Shown: positions 53,380-63,392, numbered from the stretch's first letter. The stretch is 64,000 bases of DNA from Glandiceps talaboti (GCF_964340395.1 NC_135549.1:4132501-4196500), one strand, 5' to 3'. Numbers and translations: made by a program. Notes: generated from the sequence alone by a model not told the origin.

Positions 53380-54338
53380 TTAACTCTCAGTCACTGCATC
53401 TAAAAATACCCTCATGTCTTTGCCTAATCTAACATGGAAGAGATGTTGTGGGTATTCAATCCTCGGTGCGTATCTTCCATGTTCATATGCGACTGATGCC
53501 ATACCAGTTTGTACACCTTCACATATCTCTGTATCTTCTTGTTGTACCTGGTCTGCAGATGTGACACTATCAGTAACAAGTGCATCCAATTCTTCTGGTG
53601 TGTACTTGGCCACTTCTTTCTTCTCCAGGTAGAAATCATACACAAACATAGCTCTGTCATGGCCAAGTGGAACAACAATGTTTGTTTCATACCAGGGGCC
53701 ATATCGACTGATCATGAAGTTTGGATAAGCAAAGGAGTAAGTAGACCATAGTCCAATCCTCTCTATAGCTTTTGGTTTGTCAAGTTTCACTCGAACAAGT
53801 TGTGTTGAGTAATCTTCATTAGCTTCTTTCATTTGATATGTACTGAAATCATAATATCCATCTACAAATGTCTTGTGGGCAAAGTCAATATGGTATCCAC
53901 CATCAATGAAGTTATCGATAATAACCTTCCAATTACTATTGATTTCATAAGCCTTCCTTCTGACAAACTGAAAGTTTTCTGGATCGTAGCCTGTACTTGT
54001 TAGGTACTCTTTATAAGGATTTAACTGTGTCAGATCTTCATTCCCTCCAACTCTTCCTGGTCTTAACTTGACCATTACCATCTGTCCCCAGGTAGTGACT
54101 GGCATTGGTATCAATCCATAATTTTTAGCTTTGAAGTCTTCAATACCTCTCAGTTTTCTTGCCTTGGTGAGTCGACCATTCAGAGCATATGTCCAACCAT
54201 GGTAAGGACATTCAAAACAACCTATCTTGCCTTCTCCCTTGGCAACTGGCATAGCATGGTGACGGCAAACATTGAAGAAAGCCTGAAGTTCATTGTTTTC
54301 ATCTCGGCATATAACATAGGCTTCATTAGCAAACTTTC
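53380..54338 (-). CDS. choline-monooxygenase-like Rieske oxygenase, exon 3 (catalytic)
   Basis: This is the last of three coding exons; the full protein is 415 aa. The Rieske [2Fe-2S] site is Cys121-x-His123-x16-Cys140-x2-His143 (CRHH, CPYHGW). The mononuclear iron site is DNFIDGGYHIDFAH, with His246 and His251 as ligands, Asp242 as the likely electron-bridging acid, and probable third ligand Asp365 in QQEDTEICEGVQ. The ICEGVQTGM..GRYAPRIEYPQHLFH segment and overall spacing resemble plant choline monooxygenase and carnitine/choline oxygenases rather than aryl-ring dioxygenases. In those enzymes choline is oxidised to betaine aldehyde with ferredoxin-type electron supply; substrate here is inferred. 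All key residues are intact. The acceptor is TTACTTACAG before 54338, and the phase-1 join creates Gly97. Confidence 0.9.
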
Positions 54339-54781
54339 CTGTAAGTAACACAGAAATAAGCAAACCATTTTCCACATGTATACTGATACTGCACAATTTG
54401 TCAAAAAACTGCAATAAATACATGTACTGACAAGAATAATTATCGCAGTAATTTTTTGAACTCTTTCAGTAGATACTGATATTTAAATTAATCTATCTCA
54501 AATATATGTCATATACAATATCCATCAACTTTATACCTACGATAATCATTTTTTTTCCCGTGAAGTATTCAGAATGCTGGAAAACATATCAAACTAAAGC
54601 ATTATTAACTTTACTTGTACCATTCCTCTTGTTCAACAACTGATGTAGTCTAGCATCTAGACAAAATGCCTATGACTCTGAGTATACTAATAAAAGTAGT
54701 ACAATATATTGAGTACATTCTTGATATATTTGTTTCTATCATTAAATAATCCAACCTAAAGTGAGATATACAATGTAGTAC

Positions 54782-54891
54782 CTTCAAAGAATTGTCCTGG
54801 TGTGGCTACTTGATCAACACGTCCTACAGCAGTCCAGTTATTACTGAAGATGGCTTTCTTTTCAAGCTGTAGTACAGCTGGTTCTGTGTAC
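54782..54891 (-). CDS. CMO-like Rieske oxygenase, exon 2
   Basis: A 110-nt exon encoding residues 60-97 (WYTEPAVLQLEKKAIFSNNW...TPGQFFEG). This is the conserved segment just before the Rieske domain in choline-monooxygenase-like proteins (Y..P....E...IF...W). The acceptor is CTGCAG at 54892-54897 and the donor is GAAG/GTACTA at 54781. It joins in frame on both sides: TG|G makes Trp60, and G|GA makes Gly97. The intron to exon 3 is 443 bp. Confidence 0.9.
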
Positions 54892-55425
54892 CTGCAGACG
54901 AGATAAAATAATAGATAAAAAATTCTACCATTCATTAAATTAGTTTGGTAGTGCAACACAAGAGTAGTATCTAGATACATGACTAAGTTGAACTAGCATC
55001 AATGATACAACATTTCTATAAAGTCAACTGGTTTGAGAATTTGCTATGTGATAAGCTTCCCTGTCAAAATTAGGTTATATATCTATGAGTGTCCTATAGG
55101 CATATAGTGTAGAACAGTGTGTCTACTCAATGTTATTCATTTATTTTTTATATGTAACCTTGTGGTAATTACTTGTCTGTTGTTCGCAGCACATGGATCA
55201 TAAATGTAGATAGCAACTCATCAATTTGGGTTGTTTGTATTTTTAGTCTGTTTCTGTTTGATATGTGAAAACACATTAACAGTTAAGCTAAGATTTTCAT
55301 TACAAAATGAAAGATACTGAGTGTCAATGAAGGAGAAATTATTGTGGTTGTGTCTGATGAGATGTCCACCAAAATTTTGTTTATCTAGTAGAAGATATAA
55401 AAGTGCCAAAATACAATACTGTGCA

Positions 55426-55438
55426 GGGTCAAAGGTCA
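55426..55438 (+). promoter_or_regulatory. DR1 nuclear-receptor element
   Basis: GGGTCAAAGGTCA is a consensus direct repeat with one-base spacing, the type bound by HNF4 homodimers and RXR heterodimers. It lies in intron 1 of a metabolic gene. Binding is inferred from the motif only. Confidence 0.4.
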
Positions 55439-55758
55439 TCAACTGTACGTGCATACTGTACATACACATCTACATGTAAGATATTAGTCATTTGAATTCC
55501 GCCTCCTCTCTTTGTTGTCCGATGTGTGAGGGCACCCCCCCCCTCCCCCATGGTGTACCTTATACTATATACTAATATACATGTACATTATGATTTACTA
55601 TTAGGCTAAATGTCAGTCTTTGTAGGGTATATGTATCTGGTATTTCCGTATATTGAGCTTTGCTGCATTCATACTTTGGAATACTTGCTTACCTTGTGAT
55701 TATTCACCTAATGTCTGTCAACCTATTTGTCTATTCAGGATAATTGTCTATTTACCAA

Positions 55759-56146
55759 CAGTGTTGCAGCCAGCCTTGGAAAGAGTGGGACAAAGTGTCC
55801 TGAGACTTTCATTTTTCTGGGTCATCATAAGTTTTTTGGGACGTTATTATTTTTTTTAAAAGCCCCAGCCGCATTGTAGCACAACTGCAAAATATTTACC
55901 CACATGCTGATCCATCCTAGATATTTGTTATGATTATGCAGTTGCCTATCCAACCCTATTGTTATCTATGCAATATACACGATCATTTGGCTGTTACTAT
56001 AGATGTGATCATGTTGCGCATTATTGCTAAACATATTTGCACAAAATTTTAGTGTGGGTCATCTATGACCCATCATTTCCAAATTATGGGTCAGGTCCAA
56101 AAAATGTGTGTCAAATGACCCAAAACCCCCTCTGGTTGCAACACTG
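55759..56146. mobile_element. 388-bp non-autonomous DNA transposon with perfect 6-bp target duplication
   Basis: Left end CAGTGTTGCAGCCAG; right end, read inwards on the other strand, CAGTGTTGCAACCAG (14 of 15 identical). TACCAA directly precedes the left end (55753-55758) and directly follows the right end (56147-56152). The CAGTGTTG-like end is typical of hAT elements, although hAT duplications are usually 8 bp. The interior contains a GGGTCAT / ATGACCC-rich segment and no meaningful ORF. Confidence 0.85.
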
Positions 56147-56880
56147 TACCAATCCAACATTGACCACTCCAAGTCAAATTTGAACAAGATCACTTATACC
56201 AAAGTTGGTGGAGGGTCTATGGCCAAACCATCGAACCTATGGCCAAACACATGATTGGTATTAGCTACACAAAAGTGTCAATCATACAAAATGTGGGTTT
56301 AGTTCAACAAATATTTGATGTTGAATGGTGGTGCTACCAATTTCTTGGCAAAAACCAGGGTATAACTGAATTTCAGGACTACATTATAATGTATCACATG
56401 ATTAAATCAGGTGACGCAACAAGATACCTGTCAACAAATATGGTTTATTTACAGTTCTCTTAACCAATCAGAATACAAGATTGGTGATAGCTAGGTATTC
56501 TAATTTCTGTGCATGTTAATAATGTAAGAGGCTACCAGTAAATTATGAATATATAAACAAAGGGTGACTATCAATTTGAGAGCACTATACTAATCATCAA
56601 CTGCATATTAATACACACATATTTTTGCCACATTGCATTATTTATCAATATATTATCATCAGTGGCTACAATAACACTGATCACTATTTTATCAAAATGG
56701 TTTAATAGTTTTCCAGGTATTAAATGGTAATAGTAAATTGGAACTGACATCAGCACATGGTATTTATATACAGTGGATCAAAACAGGTTACCTATTAAAG
56801 CATCTCCTCTTTGAATCAAAGAGGGAAAATGTACATTATACATATCTTAATCTTATTTTGATTTTACAGCATATAAATAT

Positions 56881-56983
<103 letters not shown>

Positions 56984-57205
56984 CCACCTGGAAGTGTGGG
57001 TTTTTTTTAATTATCTAAGTTGCATTTTCTTCACTTTCATTTCATGAAAATGGGAAAACCCATAAATTTTGAACATATATACACATGAGGTCCTGTATTG
57101 CTGGAATAAACTTTTTGTTTTTAAATTGCTCCCTCTACCTAGATGTATTAGTTTCGTTTAGCTGTGTGTATTTTGTGATTGAATGTATGGAAGACATCAA
57201 CTTAC

Positions 57206-57384
57206 CATGATGCAGGTGGCGTACAAGCCTTTTCCACAGGGACGCCTGGGTCGAACTTCAACACTTCATGACGAACATTCGGTTGCAAAACAGAGAGTTG
57301 AAGTACTCGTGGTGTTGTTGACACAAATCGAAGTCCACGGTTTTGCAGCAGAGCTCGCGACACAACTTTTAAGTTACGCAACAT
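57206..57384 (-). CDS. CMO-like Rieske oxygenase, exon 1 with mitochondrial presequence
   Basis: Encodes residues 1-59 and two bases of Trp60. The start MLRNLKVVSRALLQNRGLRF is rich in Arg/Leu/Val/Ser, has no acidic residue and can form an amphipathic helix, so import into mitochondria is likely. The end (DPGVPVEKACTPPASW) leads into the conserved CMO-type segment of exon 2. The donor is ATG/GTAAGTTG. Transcription diverges from the membrane-protein gene that starts 1 kb away on the other strand. Confidence 0.88.
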
Positions 57385-58378
57385 TATGTTGACTGGATGG
57401 AAATCTTATGGTAAGAATGGTAAGAGATCATTAAGAGCAAGATTTCAAAACACGCCGAGTCTTTCCCTGTCTCTGGTCGCACGTACTTTAAAATTACAGT
57501 ACGAGTACGGAGGTCTTGTCGTCGTAACCTCACCGCCATAAATATGTGACGTCATGGCACATTTAACTGCGTTATATTTTGTAAGGTATCGTCCAATTTT
57601 ATAGTTGGGTGTACAACGTTCGTACCATTTCTTTTCATTTTGAATTTCACAATTGAAAATACAGCAAAGAAAGAAAGATCCGGGGAAAGATCCCCCATGG
57701 AAAAATGTTATATATAGAATAGAAAAAAGATTATTATAATTTTTTCATATCAAAACATCAAAATATTGTTTTTATTCTGTTGCTACGGGTTTGATAGCAG
57801 TTACTTACATGTGATTTTACAACTTGATTTTCTTCGAAGACATAATGCAAAGGGAGCATTCTCTACTTACACACATCCACAGACAAGTAAACTTTCTTAC
57901 TTGTCTCAATCTGATTAAAATCCGATGTAGATGTCGGCTAATCATTCATTGCTATTTTACCTTCGTTATTTTGCTTGAATTGCATTGACCTTCGTTGTAC
58001 ATGTTTACGTATTTATCCCGATCGCCTCCTCTACAATCTGATTAAAATCCGATGTAGATGTCGGCTAATCGTTTTAGAGGAGGAGATCAGGATAAAAACG
58101 TAACATGGGTAAAAACGTAACATGTGCCATGAAGGTCCCTACCCCCCTGCACTGTACAGTGGTGCGCCCCTGTGATTTTTTGTATGGATAATTCTTACGG
58201 ACTAAGTTAGAGGCCCCTTTCAAAATGGCGACTGATGTCTGCAAAGCTTGGTAATAAATTTTGTCGACCTTGTTCTGCAGTGCTTAGCCACAGATACCAT
58301 TACCATTAGCGAGCTATCTCTACAACACATCAAACAGCTGGAACTTAAACAGAATGTTATGTTGGATTAATTGAAACT
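57385..58378. promoter_or_regulatory. divergent promoter interval between the CMO-like gene and the small membrane-protein gene
   Basis: About 1 kb separates the two start codons, and both 5' UTRs and promoters must lie here. Visible motifs: a perfect CRE, TGACGTCA (57547-57554), and CAAAATGGCGACTG around 58220, which resembles the YY1-type element common near animal start sites. The interval also holds a 108-bp hairpin element (58000-58107), a 37-bp exact duplication (57907-57943 and 58034-58070) and a short hairpin GACAAGTAA/TTACTTGTC at 57881-57905. No TATA box was chosen with confidence. Confidence 0.6.
58000..58107. mobile_element. 108-bp hairpin element in the divergent promoter
   Basis: The left arm CATGTTTACGTATTTATCCC.GATCGCCTCCTCT and the right arm AGAGGAGGAGATCAGGATAAAAACGTAACATG are inverted, imperfect copies of ~33 bp. 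They enclose a 37-bp core that also occurs, identical, at 57907-57943 without these arms. The last ~17 bp are partly repeated directly after the element (GTAAAAACGTAACATG). Likely a tiny MITE or its relic; family unknown. Confidence 0.6.
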
Positions 58379-58595
58379 ATGTCAGATACGGAACCTATCG
58401 TGAACACCCCAGAGGTGGAGGAGAGAGGCATATTTGGGATGTTGTTAGACTATCTTGGTGTAGAAGAATTTCATTTTAAATTATGTGTCGTTCTGATTGT
58501 CATTTTGTGTGCTAATATATTTTGGACTATCGTAGCATGGTCAATTTATGGACCGGACATATCAAATATGTATACTCAACTTAAAAAACCATCGG
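58379..58595 (+). CDS. small single-pass membrane protein, exon 1
   Basis: Part of a three-exon, 96-residue protein that I do not recognise. The start ATG is preceded by AACT; an upstream ATG 20 bases before it (ATG TTG GAT TAA) would make a three-codon uORF. Residues 1-32 are acidic (MSDTEPIVNTPEVEERG). Residues ~33-57 form a strongly hydrophobic segment (KLCVVLIVILCANIFWTIVAW), followed by YGPD and a basic QLKKPSG. The distribution of charge suggests the acidic N-terminus is non-cytosolic and the C-terminus cytosolic, but this is weak. The donor is ATCGG/GTAAGT, phase 1. A 20-odd-base G run follows within the intron at ~58625. Confidence 0.8.
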
Positions 58596-58624
58596 GTAAG
58601 TGCATAGAATTCTTAAATTCACGT

Positions 58625-58646
58625 TGGGGGGGGGGGGGGGGGGGGG
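58625..58646 (+). repeat. poly-G run in intron 1
   Basis: About 22 consecutive G, 30 bp downstream of the exon 1 donor. Length is likely unreliable. A G run near a donor can act as an intronic splicing enhancer. Confidence 0.85.
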
Positions 58647-59024
58647 CTTTTCATATGTAATGACGTAATGTATACAGTTTAGATGACTTGGTAGAGTAAA
58701 CAAATGATTTCCTTTAATTTTCTAGAGAACATGAACAACTATCATGTGGAAGGTCCCTGATTAACATTATACAGATAAATAAAAATACCAGTAATATTAA
58801 ATTTCCACAAATAATAAAGTTTTGTCAGTGTAAATAGTGTAATGTATGTGTTACTGTGTTGCTTAGAAACCTCCATTGCTGATATTGTAACAATTACTAA
58901 CATGCATTGTATACAGAAATGAAACTTGCGAAACCAGACTGTAGTGTATATCAATGTACAATACCAGATTCAGAATACTGTATGTATGGCTAATATAATT
59001 TTTGCTATTTCTTCAATTTTATAG

Positions 59025-59064
59025 GTACTGATAACTTTGAAGAAGATAAGAGTACAGAAGACAG
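59025..59064 (+). CDS. small membrane protein, 40-nt exon 2
   Basis: A micro-sized exon encoding TDNFEEDKSTED plus split codons (Gly73 at the 5' junction, Arg86 at the 3' junction). The acceptor is TTTTATAG and the donor AGAAGACAG/GTAAGT. The last ~11 bases and the donor itself are the first instance of the 41-bp repeat unit that fills the next 1.1 kb. The peptide is acidic and probably unstructured. Confidence 0.8.
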
Positions 59065-60180
59065 GTAAGTGACATCACATTTACATGTAGTGACTAGTTC
59101 AGAAAATAGGTAGGTGAGACATCACATTTAGTGACTAGTTCAGAAGACAGGTACATGTAGGTGAGACATCACATTTAGTGACTAGTTCAGAAGACAGGTA
59201 GGTGAGACATCACATTTAGTGACTAGTTCAGAAGACAGGTAGGTGAGACATCACATTTAGTGACTAGTTCAGAAGATAGGTAGGTGAGACATCACATTTA
59301 GTGACTAGTTCAGAAGACAGGTAGGTGAGACATCACATTTAGTGACTAGTTCAGAAGATAGGTAGGTGAGACATCACATTTAGTGACTAGTTCAGAAGAC
59401 AGGTAGGTGAGACATCACATTTACATGTAGTGACTAGTTCAGAAGACAGGTAGGTGAGACATCACATTTAGTGACTAGTTCAGAAGACAGGTAGGTGAGA
59501 CATCACATTTAGTGACTAGTTCAGAAGACAGGTAGGTGAGACATCACATTTAGTGACTAGTTCAGAAGACAGGTAGGTGAGACATCACATTTAGTGACTA
59601 GTTCAGAAGATAGGTAGGTGAGACATCACATTTAGTGACTAGTTCAGAAGACAGGTAGGTGAGACATCACATTTAGTGACTATTTCATAAGATAGGTAGG
59701 TGAGACATCACATTTAGTGACTAGTTCAGAAGATAGGTAGGTGAGACATCACATTTAGTGACTAGTTCAGAAGATAGGTAGGTGAGACATCACATTTAGT
59801 GACTAGTTCGGAAGACTAGTAGGTGAGACATCACATTTAGTGACTAGTTCAGAAGATAGGTAGGTGAGACATCACATTTAGTGACTAGTTCAGAAGATAG
59901 GTAGGTGAGACATCACATTTAGTGACTAGTTCAGAAGACTGGTAGGTGAGACATCACATTTAGTGACTAGTTCAGAAGACAGGTACATGTAGGTGAGACA
60001 TCACATTTAGTGACTAGTTCAGAAGATAGGTAGGTGAGACATCACATTTAGTGACTAGTTCAGAAGACTGGAAGGTGAGACATCACATTTAGTGACTAGT
60101 TCAGAAGACAGGTACATGTAGGTGAGACATCACATTTAGTGACTAGTTCAGAAGACAGGTAGGTGACATCACATTTGGTG
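59053..60180 (+). repeat. 41-bp minisatellite, ~27 copies, overlapping a splice donor
   Basis: The unit is GTGAGACATCACATTTAGTG + ACTAGTTCAGAAGACAGGTAG, 41 bp. I count about 27 units, most differing at one or two positions; AGACAGG versus AGATAGG is the commonest variant. Units 1 and 9 carry an extra 6 bp in TTTAG (giving TTTACATGTAG). Units 2, 22 and 25 carry the same extra 6 bp in GGTAG (giving GGTACATGTAG). Each unit contains AGAAGACAG/GTAGGT or a variant, a near copy of the authentic exon 2 donor AGAAGACAG/GTAAGT. Confidence 0.95.
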
Positions 60181-60251
60181 ATTTCAGCTCTAAGGTCAAT
60201 ATATCCCACATCTTTGTATAGAGCTATGTGACATCTGAAAGTACAATGATT

Positions 60252-60266
60252 CCCCCCCCCCCCCCA
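60252..60266 (+). repeat. poly-C run
   Basis: About 14 C in intron 2 of the small membrane-protein gene, downstream of the minisatellite. Confidence 0.85.
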
Positions 60267-60818
60267 GGAAAGCTAATATATTAACACTGTATACATAAAC
60301 TGTGTATGTATGTATGAGATTATGTAATAACTAATGACTGCAGTGCCAGATGTGACTTAATGTACACTATCATATATACCCAGTATCATTTGCAATTCAA
60401 TGGAGAGCACATGCATCAAACCCAGGCAATAATTTTCTGTATCATGCCCTAGCACACTTTGCTCAAATATAGCAAGTCATGCACTCATCGGTATATGTTT
60501 GCTCAGTGATTGTGGCTTTGTTAATTTCTTCACTATTTTAACAATTTTGCAAATAAAATAGCATTTCATTGCCAATTTATGTGATGTGATTCAAATGATG
60601 TTTCTGTGCCACTACATGGGGTATATGATAAAACCTTTAGGTAGGTTTGCAGACCTTGGTAGTATGGCTTATTGGCCCAAATAAAGTCAGGTCCATCTGT
60701 TGTACAAACCTGTCTGCATAACCCATATTCAGGCTATAAAGATTATCATTTCATGCTGAAAATATAAACAAATATACAATATATAATTCTATTTTTATTT
60801 TGTTTGCTGCTATTGTAG

Positions 60819-60852
60819 GGAGGATAGTGAGTCACATATGAAGACAGACTGA
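60819..60852 (+). CDS. small membrane protein, terminal coding exon 3
   Basis: The acceptor CTATTGTAG precedes GGAGGATAGTGAG. The phase joins the AG of exon 2 to make Arg86, and then EDSESHMKTD and the TGA stop follow. The whole CDS is 291 nt (217+40+34), 96 aa, in frame across both introns. The cytosolic-type tail is acidic and serine-containing. The 3' UTR probably ends shortly after AATAAA at 61180-61185. Confidence 0.75.
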
Positions 60853-61179
60853 ACCAGGAGAATAAAAACTGGAGGCAAAGAAGAGAGAGAAATTATTCTG
60901 ACTTAGATTCTTGGTTCTGTCTATCAAGTGGGTATACCATACCAACAATAGACCTAGAAAGGAGCTTGGGGAGATGTGGAAGTTGGTGTATATAAAACTA
61001 AAGGGTATGAGTATATGTTGAAGATACAAGAACATGCAGTTTAGACTCTGTGATATTTCTGTATATAAATATGGTAGGGGACAGGCCCAGGCCAGACTAG
61101 CTGTAAGCATGGAACTACTTCCATGCTGTATACTACTTCCTGACTCCCCATTTATCCACTGCTATATGTATTTGGGGTA

Positions 61180-61185
61180 AATAAA
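61180..61185 (+). other. candidate polyadenylation signal of the small membrane-protein gene
   Basis: AATAAA about 330 bp after the stop codon. Another lies near 61955 (GTAAATAAAATGG). Confidence 0.45.
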
Positions 61186-61559
61186 CTGATTATTGATGTA
61201 GAGAACAATAATGGCAACTAATGTATCCAAAGTATGTCGTCAGTGCAATGCAGTGTCTCAGGAGAGCACATGGCAACAATTATTCAAAATTTAAAAGGTA
61301 CAGTGGTGCAAAACAAGTATGATATTACTCTGTTCTTGTACTCTATACACTGACAAATTAATAGTGAGTCAGCTCAGATGTGATTTTCAAGTACCCTATA
61401 TCTTAGTACTGTACACATATTCAAGAGATTTGTCAGTGGTTCGTTGTATATGCTATATTTGCATTTCCCAACATTCCAGAATTTCTTAACACACCTTATG
61501 CAGCTACTTTCAGAACTAGCCTGTAAAATATGTTGTTCTTCCTCATCAGTCTTCTCTTT

Positions 61560-61611
61560 GTGTGTGTGTGTGTGTGTTTGGGGTGGGGTGGGGGTGGGGG
61601 TGGGTGGGCAG
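61560..61611 (+). repeat. (GT)n followed by a strong G-quadruplex-type tract
   Basis: A short (GT)n is followed by GGGGTGGGGTGGGGGTGGG and then more GGGT units. Five or more runs of at least three G with one-base loops are a textbook quadruplex-forming pattern. Confidence 0.8.
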
Positions 61612-62202
61612 ATGAACAAGGGCACCCCAACGTGGCAAATCTTGCAGACTTTTTCAGAACATGATACATGCTTTATCTGCAAGTCTAATATAAAGTGATG
61701 TTCTCATATGATATCATGCCCACTTTGTCATAGGTCTAGATTTTGTGTACATGTAGTTATTGATGTGAATATATTTTGTCATATCTGTACAAGTGACTGT
61801 GTACATGCAATGTCACTGTATGCTTCAAAGACCAACATTAACTGATGATAAGGTTTTTTCAGTAATTGAACTTCCCATCATCTAACTTCAGACCAGTGTT
61901 TTTGTGCATATTTTATAACTTATTTAAAACATAATACATGTGTATATGGTAAATAAAATGGAGGCTTATTCATATATCTACTTACCCTTTATCATCTTTG
62001 TGTTTTCTGTAACAATATTGTGATTATGGATGAAAATGTCAACATACCTCATGTAACACAAGGTGATATTAATATTATTAGTGAATGTCAGTGTGAATAA
62101 GGCTTCCATTTTTGTACATCAGGCAAGGTATTTATTCATTAAAATTCATTGTCATGACAGGATTGTATTGTTCACTTTTGAAAAATAAAATTTATATAAA
62201 TT

Positions 62203-62225
62203 ATGTGTGTGTGTGTGTGTGTGTG
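62203..62225 (+). repeat. (GT)n microsatellite
   Basis: About 11 GT repeats, immediately after an AT-rich segment. Confidence 0.9.
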
Positions 62226-62445
62226 CATGCAATACAGCTGTAGATAGAATCTAGCCTATAATTCGTACTAACTGCTGAAGATATGATTTTCCTGCAATGC
62301 ATATATTCTGTCAGAGAGATATTCTTTTGCCCTTCCCCATGATATATTGTAAACCTGGAAATTTTCTCTTATTTCGCTGAAGAAACAAACATGTGAAAAT
62401 AAGTAGAGACTAAAATGCCTTTTTGTACATGAACACAATGTACCA

Positions 62446-62625
62446 ATTAATAATAATAATAATGTTGGGTTCTTATATAGCACTTTCCCACTCTGTGCTC
62501 AAAGCGCTTTACAATTATTACCCCTGGCTCAGATCAGAACGGCACAACGGCCCTTTAGTCTTCCTTAACTCCCCGGGGAGCATACAATCCATGGCAGTTA
62601 AGGCAGTTAAAAAAAATAGTCTTTG
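62446..62625 (-). mobile_element. SINE (3' part) on the minus strand
   Basis: On the minus strand the sequence contains TAAAGCGCTTTGAGCACAGA, then GGGAAAGTGCTATATAAG, and ends in (ATT)n. This GCGCTTTGAG..GCTATATAA..(ATT)n tail is a pattern I recognise from SINEs and their partner LINEs in many marine invertebrate and fish genomes. The inner part is GC-richer (CCCCGGGGAG) than its surroundings. The 5' RNA-polymerase-III head was not identified, so the upstream limit is approximate. Confidence 0.7.
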
Positions 62626-63386
62626 TGAACCAGCTAAAGACTGAAAATCACAAAATTTTCTAGTAGTGAAAATATCTAGATTTACAATATTTTACATATT
62701 TACTCATTTAATTTAAGGGTGGGAAATAAGGTCAACTTTGATTGTGTTGTTCTAAGAAAAGACTATGTATATTCTATTCTCTCATTTACTAAAACCATTT
62801 TACTAAACCATTTTACGTAGTGTATAATGAAAACTCTTGAATATTCTGATGAAATATTGAATACAATTAGAAGAATAGACAGGATTGTGCACAGTTGAAA
62901 AGTTCAGATAACAATTTTACAGTTTGTGTTTTGAAACAAAGGTTTAATGAAATACATCAGAATACACAGGATTGTACACTGACTAAAAATATTCCCCATG
63001 GCATACAAACTTCTTGTTTTAATATATTTTGGGGACAGCACTATTTAGTGACTTCATGGTACATAAAGTCAAGCATTTTTCCTGTATCTTTATCTTGCTA
63101 TATCTCCTCCTCACAAATACTATACTGTATACAGTACTTAGTTGTACAAATCACAAAAATTCAATAGCAGATCTGAGATGATGTGTTACGTTTATAGATG
63201 ATGTCAGTTTCCATATTAGAATCACCTGATTCATGTACCAGACTACAATCATATTAAGACTAATGATAAGGGTTGATATCAACTCGTATGTCAGCATCAT
63301 GATGCCATAGAATACCCACGTAGAACTAATACATGTATCGAGTAAAAAGGTGCCCCTCAGAATAACTTTTGTATTTTACCACCTTA

Positions 63387-63392
63387 TTTATT
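63387..63392 (-). other. GLYCTK: candidate polyadenylation signal of GLYCTK
   Basis: AATAAA on the minus strand about 100 bp beyond the stop codon at 63492. Confidence 0.5.

Larger units (their letters stand above)
61186..63386. other. convergent intergenic region
   Basis: This lies between the 3' ends of the small membrane-protein gene (+) and GLYCTK (-). It contains a GT and G-rich tract (61560-61611), a GT microsatellite (62203-62225) and a SINE tail (62446-62625). No coding region is recognisable. Confidence 0.65.

Noticed and set aside
53380-54423. Rieske oxygenase as a single-exon gene starting at 54423
   Set aside because: The N-terminal ~28 codons of that frame are intron sequence; a canonical acceptor at 54339 and two upstream exons restore the conserved N-terminal region.
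57202-58378. Bacterial contamination explaining the Rieske oxygenase
   Set aside because: The gene has GT-AG introns, a mitochondrial-type presequence and lies in continuous animal DNA with repeats shared with the flanks.
59053-60180. CRISPR-like array
   Set aside because: The 41-bp units are contiguous with no unique spacers; this is a eukaryotic minisatellite within an intron.
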